The position numbers and the translations under genes are program-made. Shown here piece after piece: positions 1 through 8,760 of a stretch of 32,254 bases of DNA (position 1 is the first letter of the stretch; each line of letters begins with the position of its first letter). Source of the DNA: Elusimicrobiota bacterium (GTDB taxonomy: Bacteria; Elusimicrobiota; Elusimicrobia; UBA1565; UBA9628); contig JACQWX010000019.1 in NCBI GenBank assembly GCA_016209035.1, forward strand, positions 1 through 32,254, read 5' to 3'. Under the pieces are notes generated by a model that saw only the letters and a list, made by a program, of their open reading frames with translations, had not been told where the DNA came from and ran no database searches.

Positions 1-170
1 AACTCGATCATGTTCCGCGGATAATCCCCGACCTCGCCACCGGCTCGCGCACTACCCATAACCCGACGACATTACCATTAAGTGGGGCTAAGTGCATACC
101 CCCTTTGGGGCGTTTGTCTCCACCGGTGAGGAGAATCGCCTCAGCGCAAGATATGCTATTCTGAAAGCCC

Positions 171-1307
171 ATGAAGTACCTCGACGAATTCCGGGACAAC
201 GGGGCTGCGGCGCGGCTGTCACGCGCCATCAGATCGGAGGTGCGGCCGGGCCGCCGCTACAACGTGATGGAGTTTTGCGGAGGCCACACCCACGCCATCT
301 TCCGCTACGGGCTGATGGACCTGCTGCCCGACGCCATCCGGCTCATCCACGGGCCGGGGTGCCCTGTGTGCGTCCTGCCGGTCTCCCGCTTGGACATGGC
401 CATCCGGCTGGCCCGGGATGGTGGCGTCATCCTGTGCTCCTACGGGGACATGCTCCGGGTTCCGGGCTCGGGGCGGGAGAGCCTTTCGAGGGCGATGTCC
501 GCCGGGGCCGACGTGAGGGTGGTCTACTCCGTCATGGACGCCTTGTCGATCTCTGCGCGGCATCCTGACAGAGACGTGGTTTTCCTGGCCATAGGTTTCG
601 AGGCCACGGCGCCCGCGACCGCCTTGGCCGTGGCCAGGGCCAAGGCCGACGGGAGGAGGAACTTCGCCGTTCTTTGCAACCACATGCTCACCCTCTCCGC
701 CGTGCAGAGCATCCTCGAATCCTCCAGGGTGCGCGAGATGGGCTCGGTGCCGATCGATGCCTTCGTCGGCCCCGGGCACGTGAGCGCGGTCATCGGGACC
801 AAGCCGTTCGAATTCTTCTGCGAGGAATACCAGAAGCCGGTCGTCGTGGCGGGGTTCGAGCCCCTCGACATCCTGGCCGCGATCCTGGCCCTGGTGAGGC
901 TGATCAACGCAGGCCGCTTCGAGGTGGCCAACGAATATCCCAGGGCGGTGACCAGGGAGGGCAACCGGCCCGCCCAGGGACTCATCGCTTCGGTGTTCGA
1001 GCTCAGGCGCGCGTTCGAGTGGAGAAGCCTGGGCGAGATCCCCTACAGCGGCCTGCGCCTCAGGAGCGGATACGCCGACTTCGACGCCGAGCGCCGCTAC
1101 GGCCTCAAGGCCTTTCCAGCGCCCGATCCCGAGGGCTGCCTGTGCGGCGCGGTGCTTCGGGGGGTCAAGCTCCCGACCGACTGCCGGCTCTTCGGCAAGG
1201 CCTGCACTCCCGAGGAACCGATCGGGGCGTGCATGGTCTCGGCAGAGGGGACCTGCGCGGCGTATTTCCGATACCGGCCCCATGAAGATACTGCTCTTGG
1301 CGCATAG
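171..1307 (+). CDS. hypD: HypD, [NiFe]-hydrogenase maturation Fe-S protein
   Basis: HypD is the scaffold, together with HypC, on which the Fe(CN)2CO group of [NiFe]-hydrogenases is assembled in the cytoplasm. The 378-residue length is normal for the family. Visible signatures are MEFCGGHTHAI with Cys36, GPGCPVCV with Cys64 and Cys67, GPGHVSAVIG, and the C-terminal cysteine-rich block CLCGAVLRG...DCRLFGKAC...GACMVS, which binds a [4Fe-4S] cluster. The ATG at 171 has only a weak upstream purine run (GAAAG), but the protein start fits the family. Its end overlaps hypX by 26 bases, so the two are probably translationally coupled. No hypC, hypE, hypF or hypB is in the window. The 170 bases before it hold no gene I can support. 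Confidence 0.97.
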   Translation: MKYLDEFRDNGAAARLSRAIRSEVRPGRRYNVMEFCGGHTHAIFRYGLMDLLPDAIRLIHGPGCPVCVLPVSRLDMAIRLARDGGVILCSYGDMLRVPGSGRESLSRAMSAGADVRVVYSVMDALSISARHPDRDVVFLAIGFEATAPATALAVARAKADGRRNFAVLCNHMLTLSAVQSILESSRVREMGSVPIDAFVGPGHVSAVIGTKPFEFFCEEYQKPVVVAGFEPLDILAAILALVRLINAGRFEVANEYPRAVTREGNRPAQGLIASVFELRRAFEWRSLGEIPYSGLRLRSGYADFDAERRYGLKAFPAPDPEGCLCGAVLRGVKLPTDCRLFGKACTPEEPIGACMVSAEGTCAAYFRYRPHEDTALGA

Positions 1308-2952
1308 TTTCAACAGCCTTTCCCAAAGGCTTCACGTGGAGCTCAGACGCATGGGGCATGAGGTCTCGGTGGAGCTGGACGTCAACGACGACTTGGTCCG
1401 GGAGGCGGCGGCGCTTTTTGCGCCCGATCTCGTGCTCGCTCCCTATCTTCGCCGCGCCATCCCCGAGGATGTCTGGAGGAAGAAGACCTGTCTGGTGGTC
1501 CACCCCGGCCCGGAAGGCGACCGGGGCCCCTCGGCCCTGGACTGGGCCGTGCTCGAAGGCGCCCCCCGCTGGGGGGTGACCGTGTTCCAGGCCGAGGCCG
1601 AGATGGACGCCGGGCCGGTGTGGGCAACGGCCGGCTTCCCCTTGAGGGCGGCTTCAAAAAGCAGCATCTACAGAAACGAGGTCGCCGAGGCTACGACGGC
1701 CGCCGTCCTGGAGGCATCGGGCCGGTTGGAGCGGGGCGGATTTACCCCGGCCAGGGTCCCCGGGACCCGGCGGCCGCTCATGACCCAGTCGGACCGCAGC
1801 GTCGACTGGACGAAGGACGACGCGGCCGCCGTCATCAGGAAGATCAACGCCTCGGACGGGTGGCCGGGCGTCCAGGACGAGGTCCTGGGCCGCGAGGTCT
1901 TCCTCTATGACGCAAGGCCTGCGGCAGGGAGCAACTCCTTTCCGCAGGTTCATGCGGCAAGGCCGGGAGACGTGCTGGGCGCGTGCCGCGGCGCCATCTG
2001 CCGTGCCGCGGCCGAGGGTTCGGTGTGGATCGGCCAGATGAGGCCGCGTCGCGCCGACGGCCCAAGCGCCTTCAAGCTGCCTTCGACGGCCGCCCTGGGC
2101 CAGGCGGCCGCGGGCCTGCCGGAACTCAAGTCCGGGCCGGACGACATCTCCTACGAGGAGAAGGGGGAGGTGGGCTATTTGAGCTTCGGCTTCTACAACG
2201 GAGCCATGGGGGTCTCGGAGTGCCGGCGCTTGGCTTCGGCGTTACTTCAGGCGCTCCGGCGGCCCACCAAGGTCGTCTGCCTCTTGGGCGGGCCTGATTC
2301 CTGGTCGAACGGGATACACCTCAACCTCATCGAGGCGGCGGAGAGCCCCGCCGACGAGTCGTGGCGGAACATCCAGGCGATGAACGACCTGGTGAGGGAG
2401 ATCGTCAACGCCGCCGGCCACGTCACGGTGTCGGCCTTGCGCGGCAGCTGCGCGGCCGGGGGATGTTTCCTGGCGATCGCCGCGGACTTCGTGGTCGCGC
2501 GCGAAGGCGTGGTCCTCAACCCGCACTACAAGAGCATGGGGAACCTCTACGGCTCCGAGTACTGGACCTACAACCTCCCGCGCCGGGCCGGCGCCCGTGC
2601 GGCCGAGCGCATCATGAGCCTGCGCCTGCCCATGGGCGGCCAAGAGGCGCTCTCGCGGCGCCTGGTGGACGAGGTGTGGCCCTCGGCGGAGTTTGAAAGC
2701 CGTCTGCACGAGTTCGCCCGGCGCCTGGCCGCGGACAGCGGAAGGCTTCTCGAGGAGAAGCGGTCGCGCAGGGAGCGCGACGAGGCGGCCAGACCCTTGG
2801 AGGATTACCGCCGCGAGGAGCTGGAGAGGATGAAGTTCAACTTCTACGGATTCGACCCCAGCTATCACGTGGCGCGCCACCACTTCGTGCACAAGACTCC
2901 CAAGTCGTGGACGCCGGTCCATCTGGCCCGGCACAGGGACAAGAGAGGATAA
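1282..2952 (+). CDS. hypX: HypX (HoxX), formyl-CoA/CO-generating hydrogenase maturase
   Basis: HypX makes the active-site CO ligand of [NiFe]-hydrogenases from formyl-tetrahydrofolate through formyl-CoA, and in known organisms is linked to maturation in the presence of oxygen. The 556-residue protein has the expected two halves. An N-terminal formyltransferase-like half contains HPGPEGDRGPSALDWAVLEG (about residues 74-93). A C-terminal enoyl-CoA-hydratase-like half contains the oxyanion-hole region SALRGSCAAGGCFLAIAADF and NPHYKSMGNLYGSEYWTYNL. The ATG at 1282 lies inside the end of hypD, and the gene stops one base before the next start codon, so hypD-hypX-regulator reads as one operon. Its presence suggests that the hydrogenase it serves is made under at least occasional oxygen exposure (inference). 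Confidence 0.93.
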   Translation: MKILLLAHSFNSLSQRLHVELRRMGHEVSVELDVNDDLVREAAALFAPDLVLAPYLRRAIPEDVWRKKTCLVVHPGPEGDRGPSALDWAVLEGAPRWGVTVFQAEAEMDAGPVWATAGFPLRAASKSSIYRNEVAEATTAAVLEASGRLERGGFTPARVPGTRRPLMTQSDRSVDWTKDDAAAVIRKINASDGWPGVQDEVLGREVFLYDARPAAGSNSFPQVHAARPGDVLGACRGAICRAAAEGSVWIGQMRPRRADGPSAFKLPSTAALGQAAAGLPELKSGPDDISYEEKGEVGYLSFGFYNGAMGVSECRRLASALLQALRRPTKVVCLLGGPDSWSNGIHLNLIEAAESPADESWRNIQAMNDLVREIVNAAGHVTVSALRGSCAAGGCFLAIAADFVVAREGVVLNPHYKSMGNLYGSEYWTYNLPRRAGARAAERIMSLRLPMGGQEALSRRLVDEVWPSAEFESRLHEFARRLAADSGRLLEEKRSRRERDEAARPLEDYRREELERMKFNFYGFDPSYHVARHHFVHKTPKSWTPVHLARHRDKRG

Positions 2953-2953
2953 C

Positions 2954-4657
2954 ATGCCGACGGCATTCAACATCCTTGTCATCGACGACGACGAGGCGAT
3001 GCGCGATTCCTGCCGCCAGGTGCTGTCGAGACAGGGGCATTCGGTCAAGGCGGCCGACACCGGCGCGGCTGGCCTTGAGATGCTGGCGCAGAGGGTCTTC
3101 GACCTGGTCATCCTGGGCCTGAAGATGCCGGGCATCCCGGGGCTGGACGCGCTCAAGAGCGTCAAGCATCTGTGCCCCGAGACGGCCGTCCTCATCATCA
3201 CCGGGTACGGCACGGTCTCCTCAGCCGTGGAAGCCATGAAGTCCGGGGCCTACGATTTCCTGCCCAAACCCTTCACTCCCGACGATCTGCTGGCCATGGT
3301 CGATCGGAGCCTGGAGAAGCGCAAACTCGTCAACGAGATCGCGTACCTGCGCGAGACCCTGGAGGGCACGAAGGACACCGAGGTCGTCATCGGTCCCAAC
3401 AAGGCCATCTACCGAATCTACAACCTGGTCTGGAAGGTGGCGCTGACCGACAGCAACGTGCTGATCACCGGGGAGAGCGGCACGGGCAAGGAGCTCATCG
3501 CCAGGGCCATCCACCGCAACAGCGGCCGCGGCGACGGGCCCTTCGTGACCGTGGACTGCGGGAGCCTGGTCCCCACCCTGTTCGAGAGCGAGCTCTTCGG
3601 CCACGTGCGGGGCGCGTTCACGGACGCGATCGCCACCAAGCGCGGCAAGCTCGAGCTGGCGCACGGCGGGACCATCTTCTTCGACGAGATCGCCAACATC
3701 AGCGTGGAATGCCAAGCCAAGCTCTTGCGGGCCCTCCAGGAAAGGGAGATCACCAGGGTGGGCGACACCAAGGCCATCAAGGTGGACGCGCGGTTCGTCG
3801 CGGCCACGAACAAGGAGTTGCGCAAGGCCATGGACTCCGGCGAGTTCAGGGAGGACCTGTACTACAGGCTGAAAGTGGTCGACATCCACATGCCCCCCCT
3901 GCGCGAGCGCAAGGACGACATCCCGGGCCTCGTGAAGTACTTCATCGCCAAGTTCAACAAGAAGCGCAAGAAATCCGTTTCCTCGGTCTCGATCCAGGCG
4001 CTCGATCTCCTCTCGGCCTACCGTTGGCCGGGCAACATCCGGGAGCTCGAGAACGTCATCGAGCGGGCCGTCATCGTCTGCGAGGGCCCGGAGATCGGTC
4101 CGCCGGACCTGCCGCTCCACGACATCCTGGGGCTTGGCCCCCACGGCGGGTCCGGGGAGCGTCCGGACGTCAAGACGCTCGATGATGCCGAGAGGGAGCA
4201 CATCAGCCTGGTCCTCCGGAGGTTCGCCGGGAACAGGAGCAGGGCCGCCGAGTTCCTGGGAGTGGACAGGAAGACCCTCCGGCTCAAAATCCGGAGATAC
4301 GCCCTCGCGTCGGACGACGAGAATCCCGGCCCGCCGGAGGGCGACCGCATCGTCCCGCGGGATCTCCCCGTTTTCGTCCCGGCCGCCGCATTGGCCGCGC
4401 CCCCGAAGGCGCCGGACGCGGCGACAGCCGTCCTCTCGCCGGAGGAGGCTCGACATCCGGCCACCCTGGCCGAGATGGAGAGGCGGCACATCCTGGCCAC
4501 GCTCAAGGCGGCCGGCGGCAACAAGACCAGGGCCGCGGCCATCCTCGGCATCAGCCGCAAGACCCTCCACCTCAGGCCCAAGGCCTTCGGGGTTCAAGCC
4601 GCGGGCGACGAGGCCGGGCCGGATGTTGCCGCCGGGGACGCGAATTTATTAACATAG
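2954..4657 (+). CDS. HoxA/HupR-like sigma-54 activator lacking the receiver phospho-Asp, with two Fis-type HTHs
   Basis: NtrC-family sigma-54 enhancer-binding protein of 567 residues. It has a receiver domain (about 1-120), an AAA+ domain with Walker A GESGTGKE (about 172-179), a GAFTDA loop (220-225, a variant of GAFTGA) and FFDEIA Walker B, then two Fis-type helix-turn-helix domains (about 408-450 and 504-546) joined by a Pro/Ala-rich linker. The acidic pocket VIDDDE is present, but the segment normally reading LLDLKMPG reads ILGLKMPG. The acceptor Asp is therefore Gly55 (codon GGC, 3116-3118). Position right after hypX matches hoxA in the Ralstonia hyp operon, and HoxA/HupR proteins are known to activate when unphosphorylated. 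A role in hydrogenase transcription is inferred. One HTH is normal for the family; two is unusual. The last 79 bases lie in the 111-bp direct repeat, so the tail after residue 541 could have been altered by the rearrangement. Confidence 0.92.
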   Translation: MPTAFNILVIDDDEAMRDSCRQVLSRQGHSVKAADTGAAGLEMLAQRVFDLVILGLKMPGIPGLDALKSVKHLCPETAVLIITGYGTVSSAVEAMKSGAYDFLPKPFTPDDLLAMVDRSLEKRKLVNEIAYLRETLEGTKDTEVVIGPNKAIYRIYNLVWKVALTDSNVLITGESGTGKELIARAIHRNSGRGDGPFVTVDCGSLVPTLFESELFGHVRGAFTDAIATKRGKLELAHGGTIFFDEIANISVECQAKLLRALQEREITRVGDTKAIKVDARFVAATNKELRKAMDSGEFREDLYYRLKVVDIHMPPLRERKDDIPGLVKYFIAKFNKKRKKSVSSVSIQALDLLSAYRWPGNIRELENVIERAVIVCEGPEIGPPDLPLHDILGLGPHGGSGERPDVKTLDDAEREHISLVLRRFAGNRSRAAEFLGVDRKTLRLKIRRYALASDDENPGPPEGDRIVPRDLPVFVPAAALAAPPKAPDAATAVLSPEEARHPATLAEMERRHILATLKAAGGNKTRAAAILGISRKTLHLRPKAFGVQAAGDEAGPDVAAGDANLLT

Positions 4658-4689
4658 CTCGAGCGCAATAGCAGCGGGGAGGGGTGATG
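4579..4689 (+). repeat. 111-bp direct repeat, left copy
   Basis: Perfect match to 8875-8985 (offset 4296), beginning CAAGGCCTTCGGGG and ending GGGGAGGGGTGATG. It covers the last codons of the NtrC-type regulator, its stop, a promoter-like box and a ribosome-binding site plus ATG. In this copy the ATG leads into only a 25-codon frame. Bases on both sides (4578 and 4690) differ from the other copy, so the boundaries are sharp. Confidence 0.95.
4626..4655 (+). promoter_or_regulatory. Promoter-like box, left repeat copy
   Basis: TTGCCG (4626-4631), 18 bases, then TAACAT (4650-4655), within GAATTTATTAACAT. It has the same spacing and layout as the box before the aldehyde oxidoreductase gene (14705-14734). 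It lies inside the 3' end of the regulator gene and in this copy would drive transcription into the inserted segment. Confidence 0.4.
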
Positions 4690-4819
4690 GCTCACATCCC
4701 TCCGGCCAAGAAGCGCATGTTCACTTTCTCTTCAATCTCACCACGCCTGGAGTTGCCCCGGTAATTGCCCGACTTTGGGCGATTGAATAGATGTTATCCA
4801 AAGAAGGAGGAGATACACC

Positions 4820-5278
4820 ATGGGAAATTTGAACAAGGTCATGCTCATTGGACGCCTGACTCGCGACCCAGAGATCAAAGAATTCAGCAATGGCGGCAAG
4901 GTGGCCAACATCGGCTTCGCCGTGAACAATCGTCGCAAGAACCAGCAAAGCGGTCAGTGGGAAGAAGTCCCGGTATGGGTGGATTTGAAGGCGTTTGATC
5001 GCGAGTCAGGGCGAAAGCTGGCCGACCTGGCCGAAAAACACCTGCACAAGGGCCATCAAATCTATGTCGAAGGGCATCTTGTTCGTGAGGAGTGGACTGG
5101 GAAAGAGGACGGCAAGAAACAATCCAAGATGTTGGTCTATGTTGATAATATTCAATTCCTGGAAAAGCGCGAGGGTAGTGCCCCCAGCGGGACAGAGCCA
5201 ACAGAGCCCGCCGCTGCCAAGGCCGCTGGAGCCGACACTGGAGCCAAAGAGGAAGGCATTGAGGAAGTTCCATTCTGA
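4820..5278 (+). CDS. ssb: Single-stranded DNA-binding protein
   Basis: A 152-residue SSB. The N-terminal OB-fold starts MGNLNKVMLIGRLTRDPEI and runs to about residue 115 (LVYVDNIQFLEKR). A short Ala/Gly/Glu-rich linker follows, and the chain ends in an acidic tip EGIEEVPF, the type of tail that recruits DNA-repair partners. It would coat single-stranded DNA, probably for the helicase encoded 108 bases downstream. The start is well supported by AGGAGG (4805-4810) ten bases before the ATG. A weak promoter candidate (TTGCCC 4765-4770, 17 bases, TAGATG 4788-4793) lies upstream, and the interval also has GCCC/GGGC arms around GACTTT. It is probably not the host's main SSB, because it sits in the lower-GC insert. 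Confidence 0.95.
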   Translation: MGNLNKVMLIGRLTRDPEIKEFSNGGKVANIGFAVNNRRKNQQSGQWEEVPVWVDLKAFDRESGRKLADLAEKHLHKGHQIYVEGHLVREEWTGKEDGKKQSKMLVYVDNIQFLEKREGSAPSGTEPTEPAAAKAAGADTGAKEEGIEEVPF

Positions 5279-5386
5279 GTCTTTTGCCGCGAAGAGTCAT
5301 TAGGGTTACTGTCCCTGAAAACATCGTTTGGACCAGTCCAGGTCCCGGTTTATTGATAGCGTAGCGCAGGCGATTTGAGCGTGAAT

Positions 5387-8300
5387 ATGAATCCGAGCGA
5401 ATCCGCTGCTTCTCAGCCCAGTCAGCATAAGACTCCAGCCCTGCCGAACGATATCATAATCGCAATCAAGCACGCGAAGCTCCAATACAAGGCCAGGCAG
5501 ATCAAGAAGATAGCCGACTTCAGCGACGATGGCGAAATGATGGCTTTCGTGCCGGACCCGATGGCTGATGAGACCTGGGCTGTCGGTGGCCAAATTCAGT
5601 TCTGTAACCCGCTGCCTGGAAAGGAAGAAGAAGTCATTGAGAGCGGGGACATCCGGGAATTCGATCCGGACACCGGCAGAATCTACGTGGACGTGCCGGA
5701 GCTGAAAGGCGAAAGAGATATCGGCGCTTTCACATTGCGGTACAAGCCGTTTGACTTTGCCATGGCTTTGGAACAAGCTTTCACCCGCCTGGAGAATCAC
5801 GACAAGTTGCTGCAAGGCGTCCTGAAGCTCGCATGTGGAGAGATTGAAAAGATTCAAGATTCCAATCCTGCACCAATCCCAGAGCTGCCCAGCGCCAAAG
5901 ACCAGGGGATCGTTGATGGCATCTGGCAAATGCCCTGGTCGCTGCTCTGGGGGCCGCCAGGTACCGGCAAGACTCAGAATGTGGCCGACGCACTTGCAAG
6001 ACATGCATTGGCAAAGGATGCCGGCAAGATATTGGTCGTTACTCCTACCAACCTTGCAGCGGACGAAGTCGCGCATAGGATTTGCGGCATATTGGACAAG
6101 AGCGGCAGACTAAATGCCCCCAAAGGTTGTCTGGTTTATCGCGGGGGCCGCGGCGCAGGCAAGAAGTTGAGCAGGGATTTCCCGCAAAGCCTTCGGGACG
6201 AGGCTTACGCCCGGGAATACGACGCGAAACGTCGTCAGATGGAAGAACTGATCGAGCAGCGCGATAACGCCCGGCATCGGAGGCAATATTCCGAGGCGAG
6301 CAAGATAAACAAGCAGTTGCAGGGTCTACGGGCAACATTGCCGGACGAGACGATGTTTGCCATCACCAAAGGTGCTGCTCGCGTGATTATCCTTACCACC
6401 TTCCGTGCGCTGGCCCTGGTCGGACAGGGAGAAAACCCTACCCTTGTTGACAAGGTCATCGTGGACGAGGCGGGGATGGTGTCGCGCCTCACGACCGCAG
6501 CCATGGCGACCATAGGCAAATCGGTGATGCTTGCAGGGGACCCGAAACAGATCGGGCCGATTTATGCCTTGCCGCCAGGGGCATCAAAGGAAATCCGGAC
6601 GTGGCTCCTGAAGTCGGGACTTAGCCATTTGGTCAGCGTCAAGGAAAGCCTGAAATACCCGCATGTGAGATTCCTGGAATTGCAGTATCGCATGCATCCG
6701 GATATCTCCAAAGCAGCAAGCGAATTCACCTATGACGGGATACTGAAAGACGCAGATAGGGCCAAGTTGTTGGCAAAAGAGCCCCCGGCGTCTCCAAAGC
6801 TTCCAAAGGCACGCGCCTCATGCATCATCCTTGATGAAATCGCACTCAAACGAGAGGATGTTTGCGCCAAGAAAGCGGCTACAGGCATCGGCTGTGAGCG
6901 CGATTTCTCGGCGAGGATCGCCGTTGGTCTGGCTCTTGCCGCGAGTGAAAAGGGCCAAGAGGTCTTGATTCTGACTCCTTATCGCGCGCAAGTCCGGCTC
7001 CTCCGCAAGAAGATTCGGGGCTTGGACCCGGCAAGCAAGCAACGGATCAGCGTGGGGACAATCCATCGGCATCAGGGCGCCGAGCGGGACGTGGTCATTC
7101 TGGATGCCGTCAAGGGAGCGATTTCCTGGTCCGCACCTGAAATAGGCATGCTCTTGAATGTCGCCATCAGCCGTGCGCGAAAACACTTCATCCTTCTCGC
7201 ATCTCATGCGGAGAGGGCTACCCCGATCCTCGGCAGGTTGGCCGGGTTGATAAGCGCGGCAACATTGGATGTCCCGATCTACGACGACAATGGACAACAG
7301 GAAATGCTTGCCCCTGCCGTGCCCGTGCCTGTCGGGCTGCGGACGCCATCGTTCGCAGACGCCCCGACTGCGGTGTCGGGCACCTTGGGGGAAGAAATCG
7401 ACAATACGTCGAGACACATCCTTGTCTCACAGGACCAGACCAGAATCATCGAAAGGCCCCCTGGCGATGGGCATTATCTTGTTCGAGGCGTGGCAGGCAC
7501 TGGGAAGTCTTTAATCCTGGCCAATTGGGCCGTCAAATTGCTCCAGAAAGAACCCAAGGCCAAAATCCTGGTCACGTTTTTCAATAAAGGGATGAAGAAC
7601 CTTCTGGAATGCATGCTGGAAGATGCCTGCAAACGCCATTGGATCAATGTCTCTCTTGCCAAGCAGATTCGAGTGATTCATGCGGCGGCAATCGGCGCGG
7701 TGACCGAGAACTTCGATGCTGTTTTTGTAGATGAGGCCCAGGATCTCACCGCGGAGCAGATGGTCCAAGTCTACTCGCTGTGCAAAGAAGTCGACAAAGA
7801 CGGCAAGAAGATGCGGAATTTTGCGCTATTCCATGACGATTCGCAGAATATCTATGGGCAAAAGACCCTGGAGGAATTCAAAGCCGAACTTGAGAAATCG
7901 ACTGCGACAGAGCAGCATGATTTCGCAGACAGGCTTTCATTCAAGGGACGTTCCTTCGTTTTGCGCGAGACCTATCGTTCAACGCAAGCCATCCTTGGGT
8001 TCGCAATCAACATGGCATTAGACCCAAAGCAGATTTACTCCCAAGCAGACTCCGAACTGCTTGAATTTATGAAGGTTCCAGAGCTTGCCAAGGAAGGGTT
8101 GCTTATTCGTCCGCAGGATTCCGAGGATGGGATATATGAGGTCCGCTATGCAGAGCGGCGCGGGACCGCCCCCATTATAATCCAGACGGGAAGAGCTGCT
8201 GTCTTGGCGGAATTAGCCGAAGAAGTCAAACACCTTAGAGACAAGGAAAAGGTCGCGCCTGGCAATATATTGGTGGTGTCGATCACGTCGCCGAGTCGTG

Positions 8301-8656
8301 TTGTCGCAGAGCTCAATCGGGTGGGAGTCGAAGCCGTCGCATATGGCGGAAAAGAGGGCGAGGATACCGGCAAGTTGCCGGCGACGCGGCCTGACCATGT
8401 GCGGTGCACAACGGTGTTTTCCTGTAAAGGGCATGAAGCGCCTGTAGTAATGTTCGCAAATGCGAATGAAGTCGAGGATTTGGGCTGGATGAAAGAGAAG
8501 ACTGCTGCCCAGATCAAGAAGATCAGCCGATGTATGCTGTATGTCGGATTGTCTCGCGCCATGGCAAGACTCTATGTATTTGGATGGAAGTCGCCACTTA
8601 TGGACGCAGCCAGGACGTACGCCGGGGCGGGAACCCCGATTCGGATGATTTCATGA
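5387..8656 (+). CDS. Tandem SF1 helicase: Upf1/Dna2-like plus UvrD-like engines in one protein
   Basis: About 1089 residues with two complete helicase cores. Engine 1 (about 1-625) begins with a beta-barrel-like region, then Walker A GPPGTGKT (189-196), VIVDEAG (motif II), GDPKQIGP (III), LQYRMHP (IV), GTIHRHQGAERDVVI (V) and VAISRARKHFILL (VI). This is the SF1B Upf1/Dna2 pattern. Engine 2 (about 660-1089) has Walker A GVAGTGKS (701-708), VFVDEAQD, ALFHDDSQNIYG, LRETYRST, TTVFSCKGHEAPVVMF and MLYVGLSRAMARLYV, the SF1A UvrD/Rep pattern. All the motifs look intact, so both are predicted to be active ATPases/translocases on nucleic acid. No nuclease, zinc finger or protease domain is visible. 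The ATG at 5387 is chosen; in-frame GTG 5381 and TTG 5375 are possible, and no strong ribosome-binding site decides between them. The adjacent ssb suggests DNA repair, replication or defence, but the role is unknown. Confidence 0.9.
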   Translation: MNPSESAASQPSQHKTPALPNDIIIAIKHAKLQYKARQIKKIADFSDDGEMMAFVPDPMADETWAVGGQIQFCNPLPGKEEEVIESGDIREFDPDTGRIYVDVPELKGERDIGAFTLRYKPFDFAMALEQAFTRLENHDKLLQGVLKLACGEIEKIQDSNPAPIPELPSAKDQGIVDGIWQMPWSLLWGPPGTGKTQNVADALARHALAKDAGKILVVTPTNLAADEVAHRICGILDKSGRLNAPKGCLVYRGGRGAGKKLSRDFPQSLRDEAYAREYDAKRRQMEELIEQRDNARHRRQYSEASKINKQLQGLRATLPDETMFAITKGAARVIILTTFRALALVGQGENPTLVDKVIVDEAGMVSRLTTAAMATIGKSVMLAGDPKQIGPIYALPPGASKEIRTWLLKSGLSHLVSVKESLKYPHVRFLELQYRMHPDISKAASEFTYDGILKDADRAKLLAKEPPASPKLPKARASCIILDEIALKREDVCAKKAATGIGCERDFSARIAVGLALAASEKGQEVLILTPYRAQVRLLRKKIRGLDPASKQRISVGTIHRHQGAERDVVILDAVKGAISWSAPEIGMLLNVAISRARKHFILLASHAERATPILGRLAGLISAATLDVPIYDDNGQQEMLAPAVPVPVGLRTPSFADAPTAVSGTLGEEIDNTSRHILVSQDQTRIIERPPGDGHYLVRGVAGTGKSLILANWAVKLLQKEPKAKILVTFFNKGMKNLLECMLEDACKRHWINVSLAKQIRVIHAAAIGAVTENFDAVFVDEAQDLTAEQMVQVYSLCKEVDKDGKKMRNFALFHDDSQNIYGQKTLEEFKAELEKSTATEQHDFADRLSFKGRSFVLRETYRSTQAILGFAINMALDPKQIYSQADSELLEFMKVPELAKEGLLIRPQDSEDGIYEVRYAERRGTAPIIIQTGRAAVLAELAEEVKHLRDKEKVAPGNILVVSITSPSRVVAELNRVGVEAVAYGGKEGEDTGKLPATRPDHVRCTTVFSCKGHEAPVVMFANANEVEDLGWMKEKTAAQIKKISRCMLYVGLSRAMARLYVFGWKSPLMDAARTYAGAGTPIRMIS

Positions 8657-8754
8657 TTCAGTTGCGCCGGGCCAGAAAGCTGGTCGAATCCGGCTGGCTG
8701 ATAGCGGTGGGTGCGCGCAAGGCCCGCCGTTACGCTGTGGGGCCAAAGGCCTGA
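8653..8754 (+). CDS. 33-codon ORF overlapping the helicase stop; possible winged-helix remnant
   Basis: ATG at 8653 overlaps the helicase TGA (ATGA). The product of 33 residues includes RKLVESGWL and ends ARRYAVGPKA. The pattern of a helix, a turn and a basic Arg-Arg-Tyr strand resembles the C-terminal wing of small winged-helix DNA-binding modules. It may be a tiny coupled gene, or the tail of a gene lost by deletion. I do not recognise a specific family. Confidence 0.3.
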   Translation: MIQLRRARKLVESGWLIAVGARKARRYAVGPKA

Positions 8755-8760
8755 TGATTT

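Noticed and set aside
219..1313. Long minus-strand open frame opposite hypD
   Set aside because: A typical GC-rich shadow of a real gene: Arg/His/Pro-rich translation with no domain, while hypD on the plus strand is unmistakable. Similar antisense frames opposite fumarase, the NuoG-like gene, aor and pilB were dropped for the same reason.
4687..4764. 25-codon frame starting at the ATG of the left 111-bp repeat copy
   Set aside because: It has a ribosome-binding site only because that site was duplicated from the TPR gene; the sequence shows no recognisable protein and probably arises by chance at the junction.
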